51,165 nucleotides of DNA, from NCBI RefSeq assembly GCF_000687455.2, contig NZ_JGVW01000121.1, positions 1-51,165 on the forward strand, read 5' to 3'. Below the pieces are notes generated by a model. The model had not been told where the DNA came from and made no database searches. It saw only the letters and a program-made list of their open reading frames with translations. Position numbers and translations under genes: made by a program. Source of the stretch: Burkholderia sp. lig30. Lineage in GTDB: Bacteria; Pseudomonadota; Gammaproteobacteria; Burkholderiales; Burkholderiaceae. Every line of letters starts with the position of its first letter. Position 1 is the first letter of the stretch. Shown here in pieces: positions 16,103 to 24,118 of the stretch.

Positions 16103-17125
16103 ATGAGCGAGATCCGCTTGATGCCTTCGGGCAAAACGGTCGACTGCCTGCCGGGCGACACCGTCCTGCAGGCGCTGGAGCGCAAGGGCTATGCGCTGCC
16201 GAACAACTGCCGTGCGGGCGCATGCGGCGAATGCAAGGTAAAGGTGCTGTCTGGCGAGTTCGACCAGGGGATGGTGCTCGACATGGCGTTGTCGAAGGCG
16301 GAGCGCAGCGACGGCTACGGGCTGATGTGCATGGCCAAGCCGCTTTCCGACGTGCTCGAAATCGAATGGGGCAGCGACGACGCCATGCCGAAGCTGTTCC
16401 CGCCGTCCGATGGCATGCCGTACGTGCTGGTCGACCGGATCGAGCGCACGGCGCGGATCGTCGAGCTGAGGCTGCGTCCGCTCGGTACGCCGATGCGCTT
16501 CTGGCCGGGCCAGTACGTGACGCTCGGCGACGCGCCGTGCGGCATTCCGGCCCGCTGTTACTCGCTCGCGAACGCACCGAGGCCCGACGGCGAGATCGTT
16601 CTTCAGGTGACGCGCGCGGAAGCGGGCGTGACGTCCGTGTGGATTCACGACCGGCTCAAATCCGGCGACATCGTGCGCGTGTCGGGGCCTTACGGCACGT
16701 TCGTCGGCGATCCGTCGGCCGAGACGCCGGTGCTGTGCCTCGCCGCCGGCTCGGGCCTCGCGCCGATCCTGTCGCTGACCGACGCGGCGTTGCGGCGAGG
16801 CTTTCGTCATCCGGTGACACTGCTGTTCTCGGCGAAGACCGCCAGCGACATCTACGATGCGGGACTGCTCGCGTACTGGCAGAGCGTGTACCGCAATTTC
16901 CGTTTCGTGCCGACGCTCACGCAGGCGCGCGCGCCCGGAATGCGGCATGGGCGCATCCCGGCGCTGCTGCCCGAGATGTACCCGGATCTGAGCGCCTACA
17001 GCGTGTTCATCGCGGGCTCGCCGGAGTTTGCCGATGCGTGTGTCGAGGCCGTCCGCGAACGGGGCGCGCGCGATGGCTTCATTCACGTCGAGGGCTACGT
17101 GTCGCAGAACGTCGTCTGCGAATGA
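16103..17125 (+). CDS. NAD(P)H oxidoreductase with 2Fe-2S ferredoxin and FAD domains
   Basis: A 340-residue electron-transfer protein. Residues 1-90 are a plant-type 2Fe-2S ferredoxin with ligands C36, C41, C44 (NNCRAGACGECK) and C76 (YGLMCMAKP). Next come an FAD-binding barrel (RCYSLANAP, the RxYS motif, ~residues 151-159) and an NAD(P) fold (CLAAGSGLAPILS). This is the layout of reductases for diiron and Rieske oxygenases and of CDP-6-deoxyglucoseen reductase. Placed 88 bp after the diiron protein gene on the same strand, it most likely supplies that oxygenase with electrons. Confidence 0.8.
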   Translation: MSEIRLMPSGKTVDCLPGDTVLQALERKGYALPNNCRAGACGECKVKVLSGEFDQGMVLDMALSKAERSDGYGLMCMAKPLSDVLEIEWGSDDAMPKLFPPSDGMPYVLVDRIERTARIVELRLRPLGTPMRFWPGQYVTLGDAPCGIPARCYSLANAPRPDGEIVLQVTRAEAGVTSVWIHDRLKSGDIVRVSGPYGTFVGDPSAETPVLCLAAGSGLAPILSLTDAALRRGFRHPVTLLFSAKTASDIYDAGLLAYWQSVYRNFRFVPTLTQARAPGMRHGRIPALLPEMYPDLSAYSVFIAGSPEFADACVEAVRERGARDGFIHVEGYVSQNVVCE

Positions 17126-17242
17126 TTTCCGGGAAGCGGGGGCTTGAGGGGGGGCGCGTGCCGGCGATGCGTGCCGGCGCGTACACCCTCCGGCAGCGCG
17201 TCTGCCCGTTCATTCGATACCCGGTGGCCGTCCTGCCATAAA

Positions 17243-17277
17243 TCGCCGCCCACCCGGCGCGCGCGGGTGGGCGGCGA
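17243..17277. terminator. Hairpin between convergent operons
   Basis: Thirteen-bp arms (tcgccgcccaccc at 17243-17255, complement at 17265-17277) lie between the convergent reductase genes. Neither side has a real T-run; the minus strand continues gattta. Confidence 0.4.
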
Positions 17278-17307
17278 CAGTCGTCGCGACCGGTGCTGCC
17301 GGCCGGC

Positions 17308-17859
17308 CTACTGCGGCACGCGGCGGAAGCCGCCGTTCAGATAGACCAGCGCGTCGCCGTCGCTGCGCTCGCGCGTCGCAAGCACTTCGCACAGGAACGC
17401 ATGGTGGGTGCTTTCGTCGAACACCTTGATCACCCGGCAGTCGAAGCATGCCAGTGCGCCAGCGAGCGCCGGCGCGCCGGTCGCCAGCGCCTGCCAGTCG
17501 CCGAAGCCGAAACGCGCGTCGCCCTGTATCCCCGGCAGCATGCCGGCGAAGGCCTTCGCGATTTCCTCCTGGTCGCCGGCAAGCACGTTGACGCACAGCG
17601 CGCCACTGTTCAGCACGACCGGGCTCGCCACGACGTTCTTGTTGACGAACACCACCAGCCTGGGCGGGTCGGTGGTCACCGAGCAGACCGCCGTCGCGGT
17701 CAGGCCGGCCCGCGACGCCTCGTGGCGGGCCGAAATGATCGAGACGCCGGCCGCGAAGCGGCGCATGCCGATGCGATGATCGTCGGCGCTGACCGTCGGC
17801 AGCGCCGCCAGTTCGTCATTGGCGCGCCACTCCAGAAGCTGATTGATGTGCTGACTCAT
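17308..17859 (-). CDS. Flavin reductase (HpaC/HsaB-like) of a two-component monooxygenase
   Basis: A 183-residue protein of the flavin-reductase-like FMN-binding split barrel. Family features are MRRFAAGVSIISA, GLTATAVCSVTTDPPRLVVFVNKN, GALCVNVLAGDQEEIAKAFAG and the end motif FLCEVLATRERSDGDALVYLNGGFRRV. It reduces free FMN/FAD with NADH for the oxygenase encoded 14 bp upstream. The ATG at 17859 begins a ~30-residue extension before the barrel. Last gene of the minus-strand aromatic operon. Confidence 0.85.
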   Translation of the reverse strand: MSQHINQLLEWRANDELAALPTVSADDHRIGMRRFAAGVSIISARHEASRAGLTATAVCSVTTDPPRLVVFVNKNVVASPVVLNSGALCVNVLAGDQEEIAKAFAGMLPGIQGDARFGFGDWQALATGAPALAGALACFDCRVIKVFDESTHHAFLCEVLATRERSDGDALVYLNGGFRRVPQ

Positions 17860-17873
17860 GGCCGCGCCCTCGC

Positions 17874-19070
17874 TCACTGGACCTTGACGCCGAACGGATT
17901 GGCGGCCGGCAGCGGATTGCCGAGCAATTGACCGCCGAGCAGATCGCCGATGTTGTCCTGGTTCTGCGTGATGTGATTGGCGCCCACCAGAATGTCGCGC
18001 AACTGGCGCTGCATCGGGTTGCTCAGCCAGACGCCGCGGGTCGACGTCTTCTTGAAGATCATGTGCGCGGCCTCGAAGCATTCGCCGCCGGTGAACTGGT
18101 TGGTCGCGAAATGGCGCACGCGCAACTCGAGCGGAACCAGCTCGCCCCGTGATGCGTGGCTCCACGCTTCGTCGGTGTTCTGCAGCACGCGCGAGGTCGC
18201 GCCGAGAATCTTCGCATAGGCTTCGCCGAGCTTCGCCTTGATGAACGGATCCTGGACGGCGGCGCCAACCGCCTGATTGATGTTCTGGCGCGGCACCATG
18301 TGCTCGATGTACATGTCGACCATGCCGCGCGCCATGCCGATGATGACCGACGACACTGCCGCATAGAACACGTAGAAGAACGGCATCTTGTACAGGTTGT
18401 CGACGTGACCGTGCGTCTCCTCGCCGTAGGCCGCAATGACGTGGCTGCGGTAGGCGGGGACGAACACGTCCTTGAGCGTGAGTTTCTTGCTGCCGGTCCC
18501 GGCCAGGCCGACCACGAACCAGTCGTCGACGATGTCGAAGTCGCCGCGCTGGATCCAGAACGAGCGGAATGCCTGCTCGCCGTTGGCTTCGGTCACGCGC
18601 CCGCCGACGAAGGCCCCTCCGGCGGCATGATCGCAACCGCTGGAGGTGAGCCATTCGCCGTTCAGCAGATAGCCGCCTTCGACCGCCTTGACGGTGCCGA
18701 ACGGCGCGTAGGACGAGGAGACCAGGCGGGTATCGTCCTGCCCCCACAGCTCGTCGCCGCAGCGCGAGTCGAGCAGGCCGACCTCGAACGGGTGCACGCC
18801 CAGGACCATGACGTTCCAGGCGCTGGACGGGCAGCCCCGGCCCAGTTCCATCAGCACCTTGTTCAGCACGTTCGGGTTCATTTCATAACCGCCCCAGCGC
18901 TTCGGCTGGAGAATCCTGAAGAAACCGGCGTCCTTGAACGCCTGGATAGTGTCCTTCGGCACCTGGCGCGCCTTTTCGACGGCATCGGCCTTCTCGCGCA
19001 ACATCGGGATCAAGGCCCGGGCGCGGGCGACGAGTTCTTCTTCGGTCGGAATGAGGTGATCGCGGTTCAT
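17874..19070 (-). CDS. Flavin-dependent hydroxylase, HsaA/HpaB-like oxygenase component
   Basis: A 398-residue acyl-CoA-dehydrogenase-fold oxygenase. It shows the HsaA-type features: a helical N-terminal part (LIPMLREKADAVEKARQVPKDTIQAFKDAGFFRILQPKRWGGYEM), a barrel with WLTSSGCDHA, and a four-helix C-terminal bundle (FFYVFYAAVSSVIIGMARGM, GGECFEAAHMIFKKTSTRG). Such enzymes use reduced flavin and O2 to hydroxylate phenols to catechols. The ATG at 19070 has ggag at good spacing; a TTG three codons upstream is possible. It lies between a flavin reductase and a catechol dioxygenase, so it likely makes the catechol that MhpB opens. Confidence 0.85.
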   Translation of the reverse strand: MNRDHLIPTEEELVARARALIPMLREKADAVEKARQVPKDTIQAFKDAGFFRILQPKRWGGYEMNPNVLNKVLMELGRGCPSSAWNVMVLGVHPFEVGLLDSRCGDELWGQDDTRLVSSSYAPFGTVKAVEGGYLLNGEWLTSSGCDHAAGGAFVGGRVTEANGEQAFRSFWIQRGDFDIVDDWFVVGLAGTGSKKLTLKDVFVPAYRSHVIAAYGEETHGHVDNLYKMPFFYVFYAAVSSVIIGMARGMVDMYIEHMVPRQNINQAVGAAVQDPFIKAKLGEAYAKILGATSRVLQNTDEAWSHASRGELVPLELRVRHFATNQFTGGECFEAAHMIFKKTSTRGVWLSNPMQRQLRDILVGANHITQNQDNIGDLLGGQLLGNPLPAANPFGVKVQ

Positions 19071-19139
19071 GTCGTTCAATCTCCGTGGAATGGTTGTGTG
19101 TCGCTCTGATGGATGGGCACTGCAATGTGTCGGGCAGCG

Positions 19140-20078
19140 TCAGGCCGGCTCGGCGCTGAGCACGCCGTAGCCGGCGATCCATGCGTTGATCGGGCGGTAG
19201 TAGTCATGGCGCGCGCGGTAGGCGCCGGTGGCCGCAAGCGCCTCGAAGGCGGCCACCCAGGTGCGGATCTCGTGCGTCGAGCGGCCGGCCTGCCGGGAAA
19301 TGTCGTCGATGTCGAAATCGTCGATTTCGTCCAGACGGGCGTTGACCAGCAAATCGATGAACGCCAGATCCCATTCGGCGTTGAGGGGCGTCAAGCGGCT
19401 GCCGGCCGTGCCGTAGATCTTGCCGGCGGCAAGCGTGTTGGCCTGCCGGACGGCGCGCGCTTCCGGCGTCGGATTGCGTCCGGCGATCAGGAAGTTGGCT
19501 ATCGCTTCCGGCGCGCCGTCCAGCAGCGGCACCGGCGGTTCATGCGAGAGGCCACCCGTGCCGAGGATCAGCACGCGCTTGTTCAGTCCTGCCAGGAACC
19601 GGCCCACGGCCTGGCCCAGCTTGCGAATGCGTCGATACGGGCCGAACGGCGGCGCCACCGAATTGATGATGATCGGAATGACGGGGTAGCGCGTCAGACT
19701 GCCGGTCATTTCTTCGAGCGCCTGGGTGCAGCCGTGGTCGACCTGCAGGCGGTGCGAAATGGCGATATCCAGATCGCTGTCGAGAATGAAGCGCGCCATG
19801 TCCATCGCCAGGTCCCGATCGACCGACAACGGGCCCGGCAGCGTCAGGTAATCGGCCACCGACTCCGCCGCGGTCGCGATCACGAACGGCGGCATCAGGT
19901 CATAGAACAGGCCGTTGTAATGATCCGGCGCGAAAACGACGATCAACTCGGGATCGAATGCCTCGACCTCGGCGCGGGCGCTGGCGAGAATGGCATCGAC
20001 CTCCTGCTCCACGTCGCCGCCCGCATCGTTCAGGCCACGCAAAGGCGTGTGGGAAAGGCACTTAACTTTGATATTCAT
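19140..20078 (-). CDS. mhpB: 2,3-dihydroxyphenylpropionate-type extradiol dioxygenase
   Basis: A 312-residue class III extradiol (LigB-fold) dioxygenase, close in length and motifs to E. coli MhpB. Shared segments include CLSHTPLRG, FDPELIVVFAPDHYNGLFYDLMPPF, LQVDHGCTQ and GTGGLSHEPPVP. Both catalytic histidines fall at the E. coli positions, H115 and H179. It opens the ring of a 3-(2,3-dihydroxyphenyl)propanoate-like catechol next to the hydroxyls using Fe(II). A gataagga Shine-Dalgarno precedes the ATG. First gene of a three-gene operon; no mhpC, mhpD, mhpE or mhpF adjoins it, so the later steps must be encoded elsewhere. Confidence 0.88.
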   Translation of the reverse strand: MNIKVKCLSHTPLRGLNDAGGDVEQEVDAILASARAEVEAFDPELIVVFAPDHYNGLFYDLMPPFVIATAAESVADYLTLPGPLSVDRDLAMDMARFILDSDLDIAISHRLQVDHGCTQALEEMTGSLTRYPVIPIIINSVAPPFGPYRRIRKLGQAVGRFLAGLNKRVLILGTGGLSHEPPVPLLDGAPEAIANFLIAGRNPTPEARAVRQANTLAAGKIYGTAGSRLTPLNAEWDLAFIDLLVNARLDEIDDFDIDDISRQAGRSTHEIRTWVAAFEALAATGAYRARHDYYRPINAWIAGYGVLSAEPA

Positions 20079-20321
20079 CAGTATTCCTTATCAAAAAATT
20101 CAGACAAACCGATCCCGTCTGTCGACACTCGTGATTGTTGCGTCAGGGGCTGGGGTTCGCGTGAATCGCGGCGTACAAGAACGCGCTGGCGTTGGCGCTA
20201 GGCCGGGTGAGATTCGATCATCGTTGTCTCCGTGTTCTGTCGTTCTGTTTTCCCGGCCATTCTAGGGAGATGTGCCGGACAGGGAAAACGAATCTGCGGT
20301 ATGTGCACTCTTTGAACCGCA

Positions 20322-20335
20322 TTGACCCAAATCAA
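20322..20335. promoter_or_regulatory. FNR/Anr-like box upstream of the mhpB operon
   Basis: TTGACCCAAATCAA matches 9 of 10 defined bases of the FNR/Anr site TTGATnnnnATCAA. It lies 244 bp before the mhpB start, beside a decayed gene. It may be chance or belong to the lost gene. Confidence 0.3.
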
Positions 20336-20374
20336 GTTTCGCGACGGAAGGCGCGATCTCGGGACGTTCGTCAC

Positions 20375-20633
20375 ACGAAGTGCAGCGGCGCGAAAACCTG
20401 ATTGGCCACGATCCCGATCTCGCCGCCTCCGATCGCGATCTTGCCGCCATCTATCAGCAGGCGAAGGAGGCCGCCGTGGACAAAACCGCGTTCAACGAGC
20501 GTGTTCGCAAGCAAGGGAATTTCCGCGAGAAGAATTGCCGGGACAACGCGTGCCCGGTGTCGTGGTCGCGTACCAGAAGCGTGTCCTGACGAAGATCGCG
20601 CAGACGGGCGACGTCACGGCGCAGGATGACTGA
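20375..20633 (+). pseudogene. Decayed LprI-like (DUF1311) protein gene
   Basis: Pieces of one protein occur in three frames. HTKCSGAKT (from ~20372) ends at a stop. LIGHDPDLAASDRDLAAIYQQAKEAAVDKTAFNERVRKQGNFREKNCRDNACPVSW follows in the next frame. AYQKRVLTKIAQTGDVTAQDD then ends at the tga at 20631. Joined, they resemble the lysozyme-inhibitor LprI/DUF1311 pattern (C..A.T..E.LIC.D..LA..D..L...Y, then NC....C....Y..R). At least two frameshifts are needed and no signal peptide is in frame. Confidence 0.55.
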
Positions 20634-20668
20634 CGTGAGCCTGCCCGACCGCGTGTCGCATCCGACGC

Positions 20669-21415
20669 TCAATGCAACGTCGCCGCTAACCCGCAGCACT
20701 TCTTGAACTTCTTGCCGCTGCCACAGGGGCAAGGATCGTTGCGACCGACTTTCGGTGCAGCCCGCTGGATGGTCGTGGCAAGCTGCCGCTCGTGGGCGGC
20801 TTCCCGGAAGGGGAGCCAGAAGCGATGGATGGCGGCGATGCTTGACGGGATTTGCCTTGTCAATGCCTCGCGCTGAGCGGGCCAGCGGGTGAGATCCTCT
20901 TCCTCGGGCGTAACGTCGTCGGCGCCGAGCAGATGGAGCGGGCGCAGCCATGCTTGACCCTGGAGATCATCGAAGAGTGGCTGCCAGTCCTGCCGGCACA
21001 GTGATACGCCTTGCATGAAGCCCAGCGCCCACGGCTCACCTTCGATGTATTCGTGCGGGTCGTCGGGGTAGGTGACGGTATCCCATACCGGTTCGAATGC
21101 ATCGGCATCGTCCTGCAGACTCCAGATGATCCCGTTGTAGTGCCGCAAAATGAGATCGAAGACGTATTGGGCCTGATCCATCGTCTCGAAATGAGGCGTG
21201 TCCTCCTCTTCGGGTCCCCACACACCAGGCAACCAGTCGCTGGGGAGCAAGGTCGTTGGCCCGATTGCGATCGCGGTCAGATACCCGTCCAGCATGTCGA
21301 GCGTCATCGTTTCGTCCGATGTGGCATCCGACAGCAGAAACTGATCGAGCTCATCCTGCTCCTCGTCGGACAGGGAGGTCATCATTCGGCGGTCGTTGGA
21401 CGACAATTTCGACAT
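20669..21415 (-). CDS. UPF0149/YecA family protein with SEC-C zinc motif
   Basis: A 248-residue protein. Residues ~15-190 match the UPF0149 helical domain ([57 protein letters not shown]). The C-terminus carries a SEC-C zinc-binding motif [19 protein letters not shown] (Cys-x-Cys...Cys-Cys), also found at the SecA end. Members bind ribosome- or Sec-related partners in E. coli (YecA), but the role is not firmly settled. Single gene with its own promoter; the upstream neighbour rdgC is divergent. Confidence 0.88.
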   Translation of the reverse strand: MSKLSSNDRRMMTSLSDEEQDELDQFLLSDATSDETMTLDMLDGYLTAIAIGPTTLLPSDWLPGVWGPEEEDTPHFETMDQAQYVFDLILRHYNGIIWSLQDDADAFEPVWDTVTYPDDPHEYIEGEPWALGFMQGVSLCRQDWQPLFDDLQGQAWLRPLHLLGADDVTPEEEDLTRWPAQREALTRQIPSSIAAIHRFWLPFREAAHERQLATTIQRAAPKVGRNDPCPCGSGKKFKKCCGLAATLH

Positions 21416-21591
21416 GGTTGCTGCTTCCGGAACATAACGGCGTTATTTTACCTGCCGGCGATGTCATCCCGACGGCCCCCATGACGGACATTCCGTCATC
21501 TCGTTGTCCATCGGTCATGCGGTACGAAGAACGGGCGGCGCGTTGACAGCGCCGTCAGATAGAATGGTTCGCTTTGCCCGTTCAGACTTCC

Positions 21592-22509
21592 ATGTGGTTC
21601 AAAAATCTTCAGATTCATCGTCTTCCGGCCCCCTGGCCCGTTACCGCCGAGCAGATGGAGCAATGGTTGGCGCCGCATGCGTTTCAGCCGGGCAGCAGCG
21701 TCGAAATGCAGCGCCACGGATGGGCATCGCCACGTGACGACGGCGCGCTCGTTTATTCGACCCACCGGCAGATGCTGCTTGTGTTTCGATCTGAAAAGAA
21801 GCTTCTGCCTGCCTCGGTCGTCAATCAAGTGACGAAGGCACGCGCGCAGGAAGTCGAGGAGCAGCAAGGCTTCAAGCCGGGCCGCAAACAGCTGCGCGAA
21901 CTGAAGGAACAGGTGACCGATGAACTGTTGCCGCGCGCGTTCAGCATTCGGCGCGATACTCGCGTGTGGATCGATACCGTGAACGGCTGGCTTGTGATCG
22001 ATGCGGCTGCGCAGGCAGTTGCCGACGACGTGCGTTCGCTGCTCATCAAATCGATCGATCACTTGCCGCTTGCCAGCGTGCGCGTGGTGGAATCACCCGT
22101 TGCCGCGATGACTGGCTGGCTGATTTCAGGCGAAGCGCCAGCCGGCTTCACGCTCGATCAGGATACGGAGTTGCGTTCGAGCGGGGAGGGCAACGCCACG
22201 GTGCGATATGTTGGGCACGCATTGGACGCGGATGATATGCGGCGTCACATCGAGGCAGGCAAACAATGCATGCGGCTGGCGATGACCTGGAGCGACCGGG
22301 TTTCCTTCGTGCTGACACCATCGCTGATCGTCAAGCGCGTCAAGCCGCTCGACGTCATCAAGGAAGCGGCGGATCCTGCTGCGCAAAATGATGACGAGCG
22401 CTTTGAGTCGGATGTGACGCTGATGACGGGCGATTTGGGCCGAATGCTGGCCGACCTCGTCGAGGCGCTGGGCGGCGAGCAGGGCGAGTCGATACACCAG
22501 GCGGCTTGA
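21592..22509 (+). CDS. rdgC: Recombination-associated protein RdgC
   Basis: A 305-residue Rdg[60 protein letters not shown] and DAAAMTG-like KVRV segments match the family in order and length. The ATG at 21592 gives the canonical MWFKNL start; an in-frame TTG six codons earlier is rejected. RdgC forms ring dimers on duplex DNA and limits RecA-driven recombination. A bidirectional terminator follows 180 bp later. Confidence 0.95.
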   Translation: MWFKNLQIHRLPAPWPVTAEQMEQWLAPHAFQPGSSVEMQRHGWASPRDDGALVYSTHRQMLLVFRSEKKLLPASVVNQVTKARAQEVEEQQGFKPGRKQLRELKEQVTDELLPRAFSIRRDTRVWIDTVNGWLVIDAAAQAVADDVRSLLIKSIDHLPLASVRVVESPVAAMTGWLISGEAPAGFTLDQDTELRSSGEGNATVRYVGHALDADDMRRHIEAGKQCMRLAMTWSDRVSFVLTPSLIVKRVKPLDVIKEAADPAAQNDDERFESDVTLMTGDLGRMLADLVEALGGEQGESIHQAA

Positions 22510-22691
22510 TGTTACGGCGTCGGTAGCGCTCCCGAGGGGACGGGCGTTTCTGCAACGCCCGTCCGCGTCTTGTTGCTCGGACGCCGGAGATACGCCATCC
22601 GAGCGGTACCGTGCTGCCTGCTTCCGGTGGCACTTCTGAAATTCGACGACCATCAGCGTCGTCTGCCCGGCATAGCGGGAAATGGGCGAAA

Positions 22692-22719
22692 AAAAACCAA
22701 CCGATAACGGTTGGTTTTT
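22692..22719. terminator. Bidirectional terminator between rdgC and the ssrA insertion
   Basis: aaaaaccaacc (22692-22702) pairs with ggttggttttt (22709-22719) over the loop gataac, with A and T runs on both sides. It sits 7 bp from the old tmRNA 3'-end copy at 22726 and was probably the original ssrA terminator. Confidence 0.8.
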
Positions 22720-22725
22720 GGAATT

Positions 22726-22743
22726 GTGGTGGAGGCGGCGGGA
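22726..22743. repeat. att-like repeat, distal copy of the tmRNA 3' end
   Basis: gtggtggaggcggcggga, identical to 23726-23743. It encodes (minus strand) the CCA end and acceptor stem of tmRNA, then diverges. Confidence 0.8.
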
Positions 22744-22895
22744 GGCTCACCGGCTCCACCAACAATTTAGTAGGTCATTGATTCTTCGGCATTGCCGGAT
22801 CGGGCTGTGTCCGGATTGATGCCCCGGTTGGGACACTTGGACGGGGCAGTCTAGCATGGGCGGCGGACGCCGATACCGATTTGGTTCCCCGCGTC

Positions 22896-22913
22896 GGAAT
22901 CGAACCCGCGTCC
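22896..22913. repeat. Partial copy of the tmRNA T-arm
   Basis: ggaatcgaacccgcgtcc is identical to ssrA positions 23741-23758. On the minus strand it continues gacgcggggaacca, so it looks like a decayed tRNA-like 3' end. Confidence 0.65.
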
Positions 22914-23096
22914 GGGTGTCTGTAGACAGCTTTGATGGAAACAGGTTGGCGTTGCGTGATATGGCTCAGCATGTTTATGATCGTTCCCCTTTATAATTGC
23001 AATCGCACGTGATTTGACATTGTTCCAATCGAGTGCTCAAAAATGAGTGGGGCATAGAGTCCTCACGCTCCTTCATGACAGCCGGTAACTAGAAAA

Positions 23097-23180
23097 ATGA
23101 GCAAAAAGGCAACGGGGAAATGCTGTCCAAAGTGCGGGGCTGACCAATTCAAGAAGGCATCCCTGATTCACGCAGAGGGT
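23097..23180 (+). pseudogene. N-terminal fragment of a zinc-ribbon protein
   Basis: The frame begins MSKKATGKCCPKCGADQFKKASLIHAEGV, with a CPKCG zinc knuckle typical of the start of small zinc-ribbon proteins on islands and phages. After about residue 28 it runs antisense to the integrase fragment and loses protein-like character. I infer a deletion junction near 23170-23190. Family not identified. Confidence 0.45.
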
Positions 23181-23628
23181 GTTGGGGTGCGGCTGCTGCC
23201 GGAGCGGTTGCTGCTGCGGCTCGTATGGCAATGGCCAGCTCGCGCTTGTGTTGTCTCTGCTGCTGCTCGATCTCACGGCGAAGTTTGGTTTCGGCTTCGT
23301 CTTGCCTCTCAATCCGATCGAGCAACCGATGGCGCTCCTTTGCGTGCTTGAGCGTGGCCTGTAGTGCGGCGGGGTCGATGACGGGCAGAACCGGCGGCGT
23401 TTTTTCGTGTTCGGACATCGGGCGAGTATCGATGGCGCTGAAAGCGCATCTAAGGGCGTTGTGGAGGCTCTGAGCGAGCGGAACGGCTTCCCGGACGCTG
23501 GCGGTGCCCAGGCTGCGATAAAGCTCGCTGACGCCGATGTATGGCCGATATTCTCGTGGAATCGTCAGGCGGAAGTAAAGTATTCCGTGCCGGTTGCGGT
23601 GCAGATGTGCAGGGAGTTTGTATGCCAT
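23149..23628 (-). pseudogene. Truncated tyrosine-recombinase (integrase) gene, N-terminal part
   Basis: From the ATG at 23628 the product reads MAYKLPAHLHRNRHGILYFRLTIPREYRPYIGVSELYRSLGTASVREAVPLAQSL, the DUF6538 N-terminal domain of phage/island integrases. A charged coiled segment follows. The frame stops at 23149 after an Ala-rich run, about 160 residues, lacking the core-binding and catalytic (R..H..R..Y) domains. The frame is open up to 23709. It reads away from ssrA, as integrases at this target often do. Not functional. Confidence 0.7.
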
Positions 23629-23726
23629 TCGCGGTTCGGTTTGGGACACCGAATCGGGACACTTGCCCAAAACCGGACGCGAAAATGACGAATACTTCTT
23701 TTCCCTCAAGGACTTGAGGGAGGGAG

Positions 23727-24096
23727 TGGTGGAGGCGGCGGGAATCGAACCCGCGTCCAGAAGAGGTCCACGACCAGTTCTACATGTTTAGTTCTGTCGT
23801 TTGATTTAACCGCAGCGACGCGGACGAACACGCTGCGCTACGGCGATTCGCTAGATTTTCGACCTTGGCGTCGCGACGCCGCCAAGGCTTAACTGACGTA
23901 TATGACCTCTGGCGGTATTGCTACCGGTCTTGCGACACTAGCCCGTCAGTGAACTAGGCAGAGGACGGCGGCCCTTAGGCTGCCAGTGCGAACGTTTCGT
24001 CGTTTGCAGTTACGTTTTTCCCATTGATTAACGAGGTGACGGGTCCTCGACATGCCCTAGCCGCTTCGCAACCCCTGTCGAAACCAGGTCGCCCCC
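23727..24096 (-). ncRNA. ssrA: Transfer-messenger RNA (tmRNA)
   Basis: On the minus strand the RNA begins gggggcgacctggtttcgac (24096) and ends with a T-arm (ggacgcgggttcgattcccg) and gccgcctccacca (23727). The ends pair as a 7-bp acceptor stem (gggggcg with cgcctcc). The mRNA-like part encodes ANDETFALAA-stop at 24007-23975. Length 370 nt is usual for beta-proteobacteria. It rescues stalled ribosomes with SmpB and tags proteins for ClpXP. Its present 3' end was restored by an integrated island. Confidence 0.95.
23975..24007 (-). other. tmRNA proteolysis-tag reading frame (ANDETFALAA)
   Basis: Ten codons gca aac gac gaa acg ttc gca ctg gca gcc followed by taa inside ssrA; the tag ends in the LAA signal read by ClpXP. 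Confidence 0.92.
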
Positions 24097-24112
24097 ACGG
24101 ATCAGATCAACT

Positions 24113-24118
24113 ATTATA
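24113..24118 (-). promoter_or_regulatory. ssrA -10 box overlapping the gph stop codon
   Basis: TATAAT on the minus strand lies 16 nt before the mature tmRNA 5' end, implying a short 5' precursor. Its bases include the TAA stop of gph (24114-24116). No clear -35 is seen. Confidence 0.55.

Larger units (their letters stand above)
22726..23743. mobile_element. Remnant of a genomic island integrated at the ssrA 3' end
   Basis: The segment is bounded by 18-bp direct repeats of the tmRNA 3' end exactly 1,000 bp apart (22726-22743 and 23726-23743). It holds a truncated tyrosine-recombinase gene reading away from ssrA, an N-terminal fragment of an unrelated gene on the other strand, and a second partial copy of the tmRNA T-arm region at 22896-22913. 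Codon use and composition (more AT around 22970-23100) differ from the flanks. ssrA is a well-known integration target for tyrosine recombinases. The island's cargo has been deleted, leaving this scar. Confidence 0.75.

Noticed and set aside
22881..22930. Possible separate tRNA gene
   Set aside because: Only a T-arm-like piece and a CCA-like end are present; no anticodon arm or acceptor pairing. Explained as a decayed tmRNA 3'-end copy.
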